IMG/VR virus record: IMGVR_UViG_3300023184_000025
Coordinates: 62,001-126,000 of that record
Source: a virus
DNA length: 64,000 nt
Strand: one strand, 5' to 3'
The notes beneath the pieces are model-generated. The model saw nothing but the letters and a program-made list of their open reading frames with translations. It was not told the DNA's origin and ran no database searches. Of the stretch, positions 14,406 through 22,956 are shown one piece after another; positions within the stretch are counted from its first letter, which is position 1; every line of letters starts with the position of its first letter. The translations under genes and the position numbers were made by a program.

Positions 14406-15239
14406 TTATTTCTTTTCAGCTTTGTAGCGATCCATTAACTTTTTAGTGTCAATGTTGTTGTATTCATTCTTAATAACGTAATTAACAATGCTTAACAATT
14501 GAATCGATTTGGGATTTACTGCTACTGCAATATAGTCCACGCTGTCACTAATTGCAATTGTTTTGGTACTAATTGCGGCATCTGGCTTTTCGAAGGCAAT
14601 TTTCTTAATTTCAAATTCGTCACGGTAAGCGGCAGCAATAGTGCCCTTGGTAACATTATCAATAATCACATCCCATTTTTCTTCAGGAATAAATGTTGCG
14701 TTAGGAAAGTTAATACGAGCAAATGTGTCGTAGCTGGAATTCTTGATAAAACTTATCTTGCCATTGAAGTCACGGATAACTTGATATGTTTCTTTACCTT
14801 GACTGTTTTGACTTAGCCATAGACGATTAACAATTAAACTTTGTCTTAGCTTAACATAAGGATCACTGAATCTAACTACTTGTAGTCGAGGACCAGTTAC
14901 TGACAGTTTACTAACTGCAATGTCTGCTTTGCCTTCTCTGATCTGTTCAACAACTTCAGCAAAGCTTTCTGCATCGCGTCTGAACTGCACAGGAACTCCA
15001 AGTAGGACACCAATTCGTCGAGCTATCTCGACGTCAAGACCATGAATGTTATCCCCTTCTCCGGAGAAGAAAGGAGGAACATCTTTTTTGGTCATTGACA
15101 CAACAAGAACATTAGCTTTCTTGATTGCGGCAATATCTGAAGGTAGTGGTACTGTTGAGTTAGCCAGCTGTGCTTGTCCCGTTGCCGGGGTAGTCCACAG
15201 GGTAACTAGTACGGATAGTAATAATAGTAGTTTTTTCAT
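14406..15239 (-). CDS. Periplasmic amino-acid-binding protein
   Basis: A 277-residue protein. The start MKKLLLLLSVLVTLW gives a signal peptide cleaved around residue 22; an upstream start at 15278 is rejected. The mature part has the features of the family-3 solute-binding fold (DVEIARRIGVLLG, then DIAVSKLSVTGPR and VVRFSDPY). It would capture a polar amino acid in the periplasm. No ABC permease or ATPase is nearby; the next gene is an SLC1 symporter. It may deliver substrate to host ABC components (inference). Confidence 0.9.
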   Translation of the reverse strand: MKKLLLLLSVLVTLWTTPATGQAQLANSTVPLPSDIAAIKKANVLVVSMTKKDVPPFFSGEGDNIHGLDVEIARRIGVLLGVPVQFRRDAESFAEVVEQIREGKADIAVSKLSVTGPRLQVVRFSDPYVKLRQSLIVNRLWLSQNSQGKETYQVIRDFNGKISFIKNSSYDTFARINFPNATFIPEEKWDVIIDNVTKGTIAAAYRDEFEIKKIAFEKPDAAISTKTIAISDSVDYIAVAVNPKSIQLLSIVNYVIKNEYNNIDTKKLMDRYKAEKK

Positions 15240-15244
15240 AATTA

Positions 15245-15252
15245 TATTTATA
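15245..15252 (-). promoter_or_regulatory. T4-like late promoter, perfect TATAAATA
   Basis: TATAAATA ends 5 bases before the ATG at 15239, with no ribosome site. A 13-base inverted repeat (ATGTCC-A-GGACAT, 15258-15270) lies just upstream and could bind a regulator. Confidence 0.5.
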
Positions 15253-15324
15253 GTCAAATGTCCAGGACATACTTGCATTATGCCGAACAGTATCTAATAG
15301 AATTGTTGATTTAAAGAATAAAAA

Positions 15325-15346
15325 AAGAGCCTTTTTTGGGGCTCTT
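15325..15346 (-). terminator. Rho-independent terminator
   Basis: Stem AAGAGCC/GGCTCTT with an 8-base loop, followed on the minus strand by TTTTTTT. It ends the transcript of the Ala/Val-rich gene. The 80 bases between the stop and the hairpin hold nothing I recognise. Confidence 0.85.
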
Positions 15347-15427
15347 GGTACTGGTTACGCAAATCCAGCGACACGCTATCTTGTGCCCGGTTTTAAAGGG
15401 TTAAAAACTAACATTAAATGCTAGTCA

Positions 15428-16084
15428 TTACTTTCCTAATAATGTATCAACTTTAGCTTCAGCGGCGTCTAAACGTGCTTCAATAGCATCTAGTGCTGAA
15501 TTTGAAGGAATAGCAACTGCTTCAACAACTTGTTGAACTACTTCAGGAGCAACAGCTTCAACACCTGTTGCGGCAGCAATAACTTCGGCAACTGCTTCAG
15601 CAACTTGTTGTGCTACTTCGGCGGCCGGAGCTGGCATGTCAGCCACTGCTTGCATGATAGCTTCTGTGATTGCAATCGGGTCAACTACAACCTCTGGGTC
15701 GGCGGCGACGACTGCTTGAACTGCGGCTGAAATGATGTCAGCAACTTCTTCATGAGCAACTGCTTCTGATTCAACTTGTGCTGTAATAACGTCAGCAACA
15801 ATGTCAGCGGCTTCTGCGTGGTCAGCACTTGGAGAAAGTGCAACTACTTCTGCAACTGCGCTTTGAATGCTTTCAACTGCTTGTGCCGCTGCCGCAACAA
15901 TAGCGTCAACGTGTTCTTGAGTTTTTACAGCAATTAATTGCTCTACTTGAACTTCAACAACGGATAATCTTGCGTCTAGTTCTTCAATACTAGTAGCACC
16001 GTCTGTATTAACTGTTGTACCGGTTAAATTTGCTAATTTGGCTTCTACGGCTACTAATCTTGTAGCTAAATCATCTAATCTCAT
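15428..16084 (-). CDS. Ala/Val/Glu-rich helical protein
   Basis: A 218-residue low-complexity protein, almost entirely helical, with repeats of the kind VAEVIAAATGVEAV and QQVVEAVA. Both ends are coiled-coil-like (MRLDDLATRLVAVEAKLANL at the start, LDAIEARLDAAEAKVDTLL at the end). It has a single-gene unit with TAAATA box, leader hairpin, AAGGAG and strong terminator, so it is probably abundant. Likely structural, a scaffold, or a granule/membrane coat; no family known to me. Confidence 0.65.
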   Translation of the reverse strand: MRLDDLATRLVAVEAKLANLTGTTVNTDGATSIEELDARLSVVEVQVEQLIAVKTQEHVDAIVAAAAQAVESIQSAVAEVVALSPSADHAEAADIVADVITAQVESEAVAHEEVADIISAAVQAVVAADPEVVVDPIAITEAIMQAVADMPAPAAEVAQQVAEAVAEVIAAATGVEAVAPEVVQQVVEAVAIPSNSALDAIEARLDAAEAKVDTLLGK

Positions 16085-16131
16085 GGGTTTCTCCTTGTGG
16101 GGTTAGTTTGTGTGCCACCATGACACATAAT

Positions 16132-16137
16132 TATTTA
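16132..16137 (-). promoter_or_regulatory. Candidate T4-like late promoter
   Basis: TAAATA about 47 bases before the ATG at 16084. The leader holds a short hairpin (GTGT/ACAC) and AAGGAG. Confidence 0.4.
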
Positions 16138-16167
16138 ACAGATATTATGTGACAGTGATGTTACAAA

Positions 16168-16890
16168 TCACGACCAATATTTAGATGAGTCCAAACTATC
16201 CCAATATTTTTTATTGTTGCGATTTGCAAAGTTCTTGACAAGATACTTGGCCATGCCCATGTATCCCATTTTCTTAAACCTGCGCGAATCTTGGCCAAAG
16301 TGGTGTCGAACAATTCGAAACTTTCTAGGGCTGTATTTCCTAGATAAAAAGTAATCTTCCGACGTTGAAAACTGTTCAGGAAATCCTCCAAACTCCTCAA
16401 AACGATCTCTGCGGGTCAGCATGAATGCTCCCACAGCAAATGGACTAATGTATTTCAACACATGATTGATTAGGTTAAATGCTGTGAACCCAATCTTGGC
16501 ACGTAGGTCCTTGTCATAGCATTTAATATTGAGTCCAATAAGATCTAAATTTTTACGCTCAATTAAATTAACTGCATCACGTATAACCGTAGGTTTAAAG
16601 AAGCGAACATCAGCATCAATAAACAAGATGTAAGGTGTAGTTACCAGTCGTGCTCCACAATTTTTAGCAAAGGAAACAGGCCCACCATCTATGATTTCTA
16701 CATTCAAATTGCCCTTTGTTGCTTGGATAACTTCACGGGTATTGTCAGTTGAGCAGTCTGCAATAATAATTCTAGTGCTACCTATCATTTGATTGCGCAG
16801 ATGTGTTAGAAGATAGGAAATATAGTTTTCCTCATTCTTACAAGGAATCACAATAGTAATTTTATCACTGAATTTTATTGTTTCTTGCAT
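16168..16890 (-). CDS. Family 2 glycosyltransferase
   Basis: A 240-residue GT-A type enzyme. It has the nucleotide-binding strand ITIVIPCKNEENYI (residues 11-24), DCSTDN, and the metal-binding DxD in FIDADVR. It ends after the GT domain, with no membrane helix except a weak one near residues 137-155. It would transfer a sugar to a lipid or surface glycan in the cytoplasm. A Shine-Dalgarno AAGGTGG precedes it. It lies next to an LpxH-like gene, suggesting envelope modification. Confidence 0.85.
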   Translation of the reverse strand: MQETIKFSDKITIVIPCKNEENYISYLLTHLRNQMIGSTRIIIADCSTDNTREVIQATKGNLNVEIIDGGPVSFAKNCGARLVTTPYILFIDADVRFFKPTVIRDAVNLIERKNLDLIGLNIKCYDKDLRAKIGFTAFNLINHVLKYISPFAVGAFMLTRRDRFEEFGGFPEQFSTSEDYFLSRKYSPRKFRIVRHHFGQDSRRFKKMGYMGMAKYLVKNFANRNNKKYWDSLDSSKYWS

Positions 16891-16929
16891 TCTGCTACCA
16901 CCTTAAAATTGTCAAACTTCAGTTTGTAC

Positions 16930-17793
16930 TTAATTGTATTTAATGTCTGCAGGCAAGAGTGTTGATCCAGGAAAGTCAATTCTATCCGTCCCGGAACGTC
17001 CTGAGGATTGTTTACGTGAACTGCCAGTATTATCAGTATCCACACGGTCTTTCTCCTTGGTCCATGTAACTATTTCCCATGTACCATCGTGGTGTTCTAC
17101 CAGTGCTGTACAACTTTCAACCCAGTCGCCATCATTCATATACGCAACACCATCTATGGTTTTTATTTCAGCGTGATGTATGTGTCCACAGATCACACCG
17201 TCAAACCCACGCTTCTTGCAGTAAGCGGCAAGATTCTGTTCAAATTTGAATATAAAGTCTACGGCTTTTTTTACTTTGTGTTTAAGATACTTACTAAGAC
17301 TAAAGTACCCAAAACCCATGCGATGACGGATCCAATTGAATTTGCTATTAAGCGATAAAATAATGTCATATGCTTTGTCTCCTAAAAATGCTAGCCATGG
17401 TGCCAGTCTGGTAATGCCATCAAACAGGTCACCGTGTGTGACTAGATAGTGCTTGCCGTTGGCACCTATATGTTCGATTTGATTGTGTATTTCTACATGA
17501 CCAAAACTAAAACCATACGGTATCATGGGTCTTAGAAACTCATCGTGGTTGCCTGCTATATAAACAACACGGGTGCCACGCTTGGCATGACCCAGAACTC
17601 TTCGTACTACATTGGTGTGGCTTTGCTTCCAACGCCATTTGTTTTGTTGTATGCGCCAGGCATCAATGATATCCCCTACCAAATATAATGTGTCGCAGGA
17701 ATTGTGTTTGAGAAAGTTGTTTAACTTATCCGCTTGACAGTCTTTGGTACCAAGATGAACATCGCTGACAAAGATACTGCGGTATGTCTTCAT
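16930..17793 (-). CDS. LpxH-like metallophosphoesterase
   Basis: A 287-residue phosphoesterase. Motifs: DVHLG (10-14), GDIID (40-44), GNHDE (81-85), THGD, and GHIHHAE, which together hold two metal ions. This arrangement matches UDP-2,3-diacylglucosamine pyrophosphatase-type enzymes (LpxH and the related family in lipid A synthesis). A polar ~35-residue C-terminal tail is extra. Possibly alters lipid A of the host. The start overlaps nothing and lies 4 bases after a TAAATA box. Confidence 0.8.
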   Translation of the reverse strand: MKTYRSIFVSDVHLGTKDCQADKLNNFLKHNSCDTLYLVGDIIDAWRIQQNKWRWKQSHTNVVRRVLGHAKRGTRVVYIAGNHDEFLRPMIPYGFSFGHVEIHNQIEHIGANGKHYLVTHGDLFDGITRLAPWLAFLGDKAYDIILSLNSKFNWIRHRMGFGYFSLSKYLKHKVKKAVDFIFKFEQNLAAYCKKRGFDGVICGHIHHAEIKTIDGVAYMNDGDWVESCTALVEHHDGTWEIVTWTKEKDRVDTDNTGSSRKQSSGRSGTDRIDFPGSTLLPADIKYN

Positions 17794-17797
17794 CTAT

Positions 17798-17803
17798 TAT
17801 TTA
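17798..17803 (-). promoter_or_regulatory. Candidate T4-like late promoter
   Basis: TAAATA followed by 4 bases and the ATG at 17793. No ribosome site between. Confidence 0.35.
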
Positions 17804-17844
17804 AGATAAAGACTAACAAAGATCATTACAATTTTATTACAAAA

Positions 17845-18594
17845 TCATACTCTTGTTGATATTTTAGCCAACTTTAAAAAGCCAAATAATTTAAGATACA
17901 TCCATCCAACGTCAAATTCAAACCAGCGTCGACTCAGACGAGGATTGCCTGGATCAAGGTGATGGTTATTGTGTAGTTCTTCACCACCAATGACAATTCC
18001 CCAAGGACTGAAGTTACGACTATGATCTTTGGTTACGCCATTTCTGTACCCTATCCAATGCCCAACACCGTTGACAACACCTGCGGCCCAGAATGGAATC
18101 CATAACATCTGAACTCCCCACACTACAAATCCCCACCAGCTGAAACAAAGTAAATTTATGCCCAATAGCAAAGTAATTCCTAAACGACTGTGTGCGGAAT
18201 ATATGTTGTGTTCTATCCAATCATCCGGGGTTCCAACACCATAGGCATTGACCATGTTTGTATCTTTGCTTGCTGAATGATATAATCCTGCTCCTTTGAA
18301 TAACACATGCCAGAATCCATAAACATGCGGAGAGTGAGGATCGCCTTCTGCATCACTATGTCTGTGATGTTTGCGATGTATTGCTACCCACTGTTTGGTA
18401 ACCATGCCTGTTGTCAACCATAACCAGGCTCGCATAAAATGTTCAAGTATCGGATTGAATTCTATTCCCCGATGCGCTTGGCCACGATGTAAAAATAAAG
18501 TAACACATACTATGGTAATATGTGTCGCTGTCAATGTGTATATTAGTGCTATCATGTAGTATATAGCTGACAAAAATAGTGCTACATATAGCAC
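17845..18594 (-). CDS. Fatty-acid desaturase (delta-9 acyl type)
   Basis: A 249-residue membrane di-iron enzyme. Three histidine boxes are visible: HRGQAH at 36-41, HRKHH at 73-77 and HNNHH near 207-211. Four membrane helices surround them. It would introduce a double bond into an acyl chain of the host membrane and so alter fluidity. It is preceded by a terminator and stands as its own unit. A desaturase in a phage genome is uncommon. Close neighbours act on lipid A and surface sugars. Confidence 0.92.
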   Translation of the reverse strand: MLYVALFLSAIYYMIALIYTLTATHITIVCVTLFLHRGQAHRGIEFNPILEHFMRAWLWLTTGMVTKQWVAIHRKHHRHSDAEGDPHSPHVYGFWHVLFKGAGLYHSASKDTNMVNAYGVGTPDDWIEHNIYSAHSRLGITLLLGINLLCFSWWGFVVWGVQMLWIPFWAAGVVNGVGHWIGYRNGVTKDHSRNFSPWGIVIGGEELHNNHHLDPGNPRLSRRWFEFDVGWMYLKLFGFLKLAKISTRV

Positions 18595-18597
18595 TAT
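18576..18597 (-). terminator. Rho-independent terminator
   Basis: Stem ATAGTGCTA/TAGCACTAT, 4-base loop, followed on the minus strand by TTTTTG. Ends the operon that includes the amidinotransferases. Confidence 0.85.
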
Positions 18598-18609
18598 TAC
18601 TACAAGGGA

Positions 18610-18897
18610 CTAAGCAAGCATCCTAATCAGGCCAATACTGTCAATGGTGGTTAGCAATAGGTAGTTAGCCAACATGCCAAATGATTTCCTAGTATAAGCA
18701 GCCCAAGCATAGAGAGCGCAGCCAGCAATCCAAATAGGGTACAGAATAAGTAGAGGCGGAGTTGGGACTGTTGTTGCCATAGTAATGGAACAGCCAATGC
18801 TAATAGCCCAAGCGAGCAACTCAATAACAAAACGAATTCTATTAGACTTAAAGTCATCTTGTATCCAATCAAATGTAGGTTTTAAAAGTTCATTCAT
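18610..18897 (-). CDS. Three-helix membrane protein
   Basis: A 95-residue protein. The N-terminal 20 residues (MNELLKPTFDWIQDDFKS) are polar, then three membrane helices follow. The start overlaps the stop of the amidinotransferase upstream (ATGA). A truncated copy of its first ~18 codons lies at 20031, a relic of tandem duplication. Function unknown; perhaps a small transport or membrane-modifier protein. Confidence 0.65.
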   Translation of the reverse strand: MNELLKPTFDWIQDDFKSNRIRFVIELLAWAISIGCSITMATTVPTPPLLILYPIWIAGCALYAWAAYTRKSFGMLANYLLLTTIDSIGLIRMLA

Positions 18898-19952
18898 GAT
18901 TTGTTGGGGAAAAAATCCTGCATCACACCTTCTCTGTGCAGGTCAAGTGTTACACAATGTATGCCACCGTCCCAAAAATATCTATGTCTAAACGGCACAA
19001 TGTGAGGAGTAATACCATATCTATCCAAGGCATCAAACACTTGTTTGTTGTAGTTAAACACCATGACATTCTTGGGATCAATAATCAACATGTTGACATC
19101 AAACACAGTTTCTTCTACGTATCCTGTCCAATGTCCCAGCCAGGTTTCAATAGTTTCAATTACATCATTGTCGTATTCAAAACCTGGGATCCACCACTTG
19201 CCGCGATTTTTTTGTTTTAAATCTAAAAATGGTTTAACCTTGCTCCAACTTTGGTCTTGAAGATACACCACTTCCCATCCAGGAAAAGTTTTTTCATAAG
19301 TGGGGATGTCACACAAACTAATAATCAATCCAGGACAAACAGGGCAGAATACGCCATCGGCATGACCACCAGTTTTAACTATATGATTTCTTGTATGTAA
19401 AAAATTTTCATTAATTTCTTTTTCAAGATTTCTTACTTGATCTATATTGGGCATTGTTCCAAAATATAAATCTTTTCCTATCCTAGATATCATTGCACCA
19501 TTGATAGTTGGGTGATTACTTATTTTAATTTGATTGCCCTGAGATTGTACATGTTTTACAATATCTCCATAACAGTCTTGCATGGTGGCAGTTAGCTGAC
19601 TGCTATTCCACGTGCTGATATTTGTGTTAGAACCGAGAAACATTTCTGAATCTGGCTTAGATGTATAAAAATCTTCTCCAGCCATGATCATAATATCCCT
19701 CGGACACATTGGTGGTGGAATATATCTTTCGCCTAATATTTTTTCTGTAGGAAAATTAGGCCTTAGTATCTCTACTCCAAATTCTTGCAATTTTTCGATT
19801 ATGTGCTGGTAATCTTCTTCTGTTTCGGTGGCTATTTTTTCCATGAGTTTACGCACATGTGTTACCTTAATCCATGAATAAAATTCAGGTGGGTAGCTAC
19901 GACCTACTACACAAACTTTCAAAGGATCCCAGTGTTGGTACACACTATACAT
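18894..19952 (-). CDS. Amidinotransferase family protein, copy B
   Basis: A 352-residue protein related to glycine/inosamine amidinotransferases (GATM/StrB), which move a guanidino group from arginine. The catalytic cysteine is Cys333 in GGIHCVTLDLHR; TGGHADG supplies the His, and CPRDIMIM has a conserved Asp. It is a paralogue of the gene at 20028, with closely similar C-terminal two-thirds, but it lacks ~27 residues near position 100. The ATG overlaps a relic ORF (AATGTATAG). Acceptor substrate unknown. Confidence 0.88.
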   Translation of the reverse strand: MYSVYQHWDPLKVCVVGRSYPPEFYSWIKVTHVRKLMEKIATETEEDYQHIIEKLQEFGVEILRPNFPTEKILGERYIPPPMCPRDIMIMAGEDFYTSKPDSEMFLGSNTNISTWNSSQLTATMQDCYGDIVKHVQSQGNQIKISNHPTINGAMISRIGKDLYFGTMPNIDQVRNLEKEINENFLHTRNHIVKTGGHADGVFCPVCPGLIISLCDIPTYEKTFPGWEVVYLQDQSWSKVKPFLDLKQKNRGKWWIPGFEYDNDVIETIETWLGHWTGYVEETVFDVNMLIIDPKNVMVFNYNKQVFDALDRYGITPHIVPFRHRYFWDGGIHCVTLDLHREGVMQDFFPNKS

Positions 19953-20031
19953 TTACATGTCTTTCATAAACCTGTTCACTGTTAAAGTTATCTTGAATAC
20001 ATTCAGGTGTGGGCTTTAGTAGTTCATTCAT
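19945..20031 (-). pseudogene. Duplication-junction relic ORF (28 codons)
   Basis: A 28-codon ORF between the two amidinotransferases. Its first 18 residues (MNELLKPTPECIQDNFNS) match the start of the membrane protein at 18897. Its last ten (EQVYERHVNV) match the C-terminus of the UV endonuclease. It therefore joins the ends of a duplicated segment: endonuclease 3' end, amidinotransferase, membrane-protein 5' end. Divergence suggests the duplication is not recent. It is probably not functional itself, although it retains the ATGA and TAG overlaps of its parents. Confidence 0.85.
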
Positions 20032-21167
20032 TTTTTATTTGGAAAAAAGTCTTGCATCACACCTTCTCTGTGTAGATCAAGTGTTACACAGTGGATGCCG
20101 CCGTCCCAGAAATATCTGTGTCTAAAATTAATAACGTGTGGAGTAATTCCATATCTACTTAGTGCTTCAAACACGCGATCGTTGTAATTGAACACAATGA
20201 CATTTTTTGGATCAATAATCAGCATGTTGACGTCAAACACAGTTTCCTCAACATACCCGGTCCAATGTCCTAGCCAATTTTCTACAACATCAACCACATT
20301 CTGATCGTATTCAAAACCCGGTATCCACCATTTACCGTTGTTTTTGGCTTTTAAATCTTTGAATGGTTTAATGTGGTCCCAACTCTGTCCTGGGAGATAA
20401 ACAACTTCCCAGCCTGGAAAAGTTTCTGCATAAGTTGGTACATCTTTTAAACTAATAATTAGTCCAGGACAAACCGGACAGTAAACAGCATCTCCGTGAC
20501 CACCGGTATTGATAACATGTGTACGATTATTTGGAAACTCTTGGTTGACCACTTGTTTGATCTTGTTCTGATCGTCAGTGTACGATTCTGTGGCAAAGTA
20601 TAAGTCTTTACCAATTCGAGATGCCATCATTCCTTGCACACAGGGATGAGGACTGGTCTTTATTATATTACCCTGTGATCGAATACGATCAAATATTTTT
20701 TTATAAGGGGAGTGATGACGAAATACTTCTTCTTTGCTTGCATCAAGCCAATTGTGTACTTCAAGGCATTCCTGTTGTACATGACTTGGTAAATCAGTGA
20801 TGTCTACTGATTTTTCTGGCCAGCTTGGATCTTTAACTACGTTATAGAATTCTTCCCACTGATTTTTTGGTCTATAAAATGTCTCACCAATCATAACCAT
20901 AATGTCTCTGGGTTGCAGAGGAGGAGGTGTAAAAGGAGTCCTTGTCTGATTAAACCATTCTACAGGAATCTCAGGACGCAATACCTCTACACCAAAAGTT
21001 TCTAGCACCGTTGCAATTTTTTGCAGATCTTCTTCTGTTTCAATGGCAATACGCTCAAACAGTCTGCGCACATGTGGGACTTTGATCCAGTTATAGAACT
21101 CAGGTGGGTAGCTACGACCTACTACACAAACTTTTAATGGGTCCCAGTGTTGGTACACACTATACAT
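20028..21167 (-). CDS. Amidinotransferase family protein, copy A
   Basis: A 379-residue protein, paralogue of 18894-19952. The nucleophile is Cys360 in GGIHCVTLDLHR; TGGHGDA holds the His. Its N-terminus is nearly identical to that of copy B (MYSVYQHWDPLKVCVVGRSY). A ~27-residue insertion near residues 90-140 distinguishes it, and may change the acceptor site. The start overlaps the UV endonuclease stop. It would use arginine as amidino donor (family knowledge), acting on an unknown amine. Confidence 0.88.
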   Translation of the reverse strand: MYSVYQHWDPLKVCVVGRSYPPEFYNWIKVPHVRRLFERIAIETEEDLQKIATVLETFGVEVLRPEIPVEWFNQTRTPFTPPPLQPRDIMVMIGETFYRPKNQWEEFYNVVKDPSWPEKSVDITDLPSHVQQECLEVHNWLDASKEEVFRHHSPYKKIFDRIRSQGNIIKTSPHPCVQGMMASRIGKDLYFATESYTDDQNKIKQVVNQEFPNNRTHVINTGGHGDAVYCPVCPGLIISLKDVPTYAETFPGWEVVYLPGQSWDHIKPFKDLKAKNNGKWWIPGFEYDQNVVDVVENWLGHWTGYVEETVFDVNMLIIDPKNVIVFNYNDRVFEALSRYGITPHVINFRHRYFWDGGIHCVTLDLHREGVMQDFFPNKK

Positions 21168-22179
21168 TTACATGTCTTTCATAAACCTGTTCACTAGCCA
21201 GGTTCTTGCCTTTGGCTTCGCATTGAATATCAAATGTATCAGCAAAGGTCAATGCCCAATCGGTCACAGCGTCGTTCCAATAGAAGTCACTGTGTGCCCG
21301 GAGTTTCTGTTTCTTATAACCTCTAGCAAGAAGTTTATCAAGATCGGGTCTAGTTCCTCGGTCATGGTCAACCAAAAGGTCCTCGCGACTAACACTATAA
21401 TGAAGTGCAGGACGAGCGCCGCGCCAAGAGTCAATAACCCGCTTGACACGATCGTCCTGCGCGGTAATGTACTCTCCCGAGTTAATCCAGTGGTGGTGTA
21501 GGTCCAATACAAGAGCCACATGCTGAGCCACAGCCAAAGTAGTGTCAAGTCCATTTGTCATCTCATCATTCTCGATGGTAATTAAGTTTCTTGCTTCGGG
21601 GCTGAGCCTACTCAGAGTCTGCAAGAATTTAGCGGCACCACCTTTACCGCTCAAGTGTACGTTGATCTTGAACCCGTTGTCATGCCATGTGTTACCATAG
21701 CCCATCCACCGTGCCATATCAGCGTGGTATTCAAATTCCAGGATTGAACGTTCTACAATTTCATCTGCTTCGCTTGCTAGTACACAAAACTGGCCAGGAT
21801 GGAAACTCAAACGCACACCGTATTTACGTGCGGCTTCGCCTACGGGGGCAAAGATCTTTGCACAGTGATCTTGAATTTCTTGCCGTTGCCACCAGGCAAT
21901 CCATGATGGTTCAGTATAGCCCTGGAGCATTTCGCTACCGAGACGAACCATTCTACGTTCAGGGGGTAGTGTGGCTACACGTTCGATCATCCGCACAGCC
22001 GCCGATGTATTGTGATTCATGATATCCCATTGGCGTTGGTCTGCTTCGTCCGCATGCTCACGAAGCCACCTCATGGTAGTTGATCTGCCGTTTAGGTCAC
22101 GGTCTTTTGCGTTAACTTTCATACCGCCACATTCTGTGGGGTCATTAAGCCATTTGCAACAAAATCCAATTCGTCCCAT
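21160..22179 (-). CDS. uvsE: UV damage endonuclease (UVDE family)
   Basis: A 339-residue TIM-barrel endonuclease that nicks DNA 5' of UV photoproducts. Features: GFCCKWLND near the start, RLSFHPGQFCVLAS, NVHLSGKGG, TIENDEMT, LDLHHHW and RAHSDFYW, which carry the metal-binding His, Glu and Asp. The start MGRIGFCC follows TAGGAG; the longer start at 22194 is less likely. The C-terminus (YERHVNV) overlaps the amidinotransferase start and was copied in the duplication. It would provide repair in sunlit water (inference). Confidence 0.92.
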   Translation of the reverse strand: MGRIGFCCKWLNDPTECGGMKVNAKDRDLNGRSTTMRWLREHADEADQRQWDIMNHNTSAAVRMIERVATLPPERRMVRLGSEMLQGYTEPSWIAWWQRQEIQDHCAKIFAPVGEAARKYGVRLSFHPGQFCVLASEADEIVERSILEFEYHADMARWMGYGNTWHDNGFKINVHLSGKGGAAKFLQTLSRLSPEARNLITIENDEMTNGLDTTLAVAQHVALVLDLHHHWINSGEYITAQDDRVKRVIDSWRGARPALHYSVSREDLLVDHDRGTRPDLDKLLARGYKKQKLRAHSDFYWNDAVTDWALTFADTFDIQCEAKGKNLASEQVYERHVNV

Positions 22180-22187
22180 AGTGGCTC

Positions 22188-22379
22188 CTACCATTGATGA
22201 ATAACGTTAACACAAATAAAGAAACATGTGATTATATGTATGATAACCCAAAATGTCTTAAGGAAAAGCGCAATTCTAGCTTCACGCAAAGAAAGAATGG
22301 GAACATCGGGTCGATCTTCATCTGTCTGGCCCATCAAATGCCCAGTGGCTCTGGACCAGATGCGTTCAAGTGAATTCAC
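22188..22379 (-). CDS. Small membrane protein (63 aa)
   Basis: A 63-residue protein with a polar half (MNSLERIWSRATGHLMG) and one C-terminal membrane helix (LFLKTFWVIIHIITCFFICV). Overlaps the longer form of the UV endonuclease start and sits just before its ribosome site. Function unknown. Confidence 0.55.
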   Translation of the reverse strand: MNSLERIWSRATGHLMGQTDEDRPDVPILSLREARIALFLKTFWVIIHIITCFFICVNVIHQW

Positions 22380-22401
22380 AATAAAATCCTAGTGAGTTTG
22401 T

Positions 22402-22956
22402 TTACACTAGTAATTTTAACACATTTGGCATTACATCGCAAGTGAGATTGGATAATTTTTTAAAGGATTTGTCAACAGAATTTGGATGATCAACCAAAAC
22501 CCATTGCGTATCTGGGCTAGCCATAATAATACTATGTATTAGGGCAAAATAATTGAAGTTTTTATGCTCTTGAAATCTGTCAGAGGTTTTTTCTTTTTCA
22601 GATAAATCAAATCCAGCTAATAATACAATATCCGAAATGTTGCTAACTAGGTGTAATGCCACAACATCTTCTGGGCAGTCTACTTCCTGTGTAAATGTAC
22701 CTTCGTAGAGTTTAACACCCATTGGTCTTCCTATAGATTGGTAATAGTCTTTAGGCACATAAAAATTACAAACAGCTTGAAATGCACGTTGAATTAATTC
22801 TTGTGCTTTTGTCATGTCGTGACATATAACATTGTCAGTGGAGCATCCACGCCAGGTCTTCCATGAACCCCAGGTTGGACCTATGCTTTTAATAGAATCA
22901 AGGTTAACTGTTGGATCAATTTGATAGCTGTCGGCAAATACCCAATTTATTTTCAT
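22402..22956 (-). CDS. Conserved phage protein of unknown function
   Basis: A 184-residue mixed alpha/beta protein. It begins MKINWVFADSYQIDP and contains VVALHLVSNISDIVLLAGFD and a C-terminal WVLVDHPNSVD segment. The start overlaps the fibre-like gene stop by 4 bases, so it is coupled to a virion gene and may be a chaperone or assembly factor (inference). No catalytic motif seen. Confidence 0.6.
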   Translation of the reverse strand: MKINWVFADSYQIDPTVNLDSIKSIGPTWGSWKTWRGCSTDNVICHDMTKAQELIQRAFQAVCNFYVPKDYYQSIGRPMGVKLYEGTFTQEVDCPEDVVALHLVSNISDIVLLAGFDLSEKEKTSDRFQEHKNFNYFALIHSIIMASPDTQWVLVDHPNSVDKSFKKLSNLTCDVMPNVLKLLV

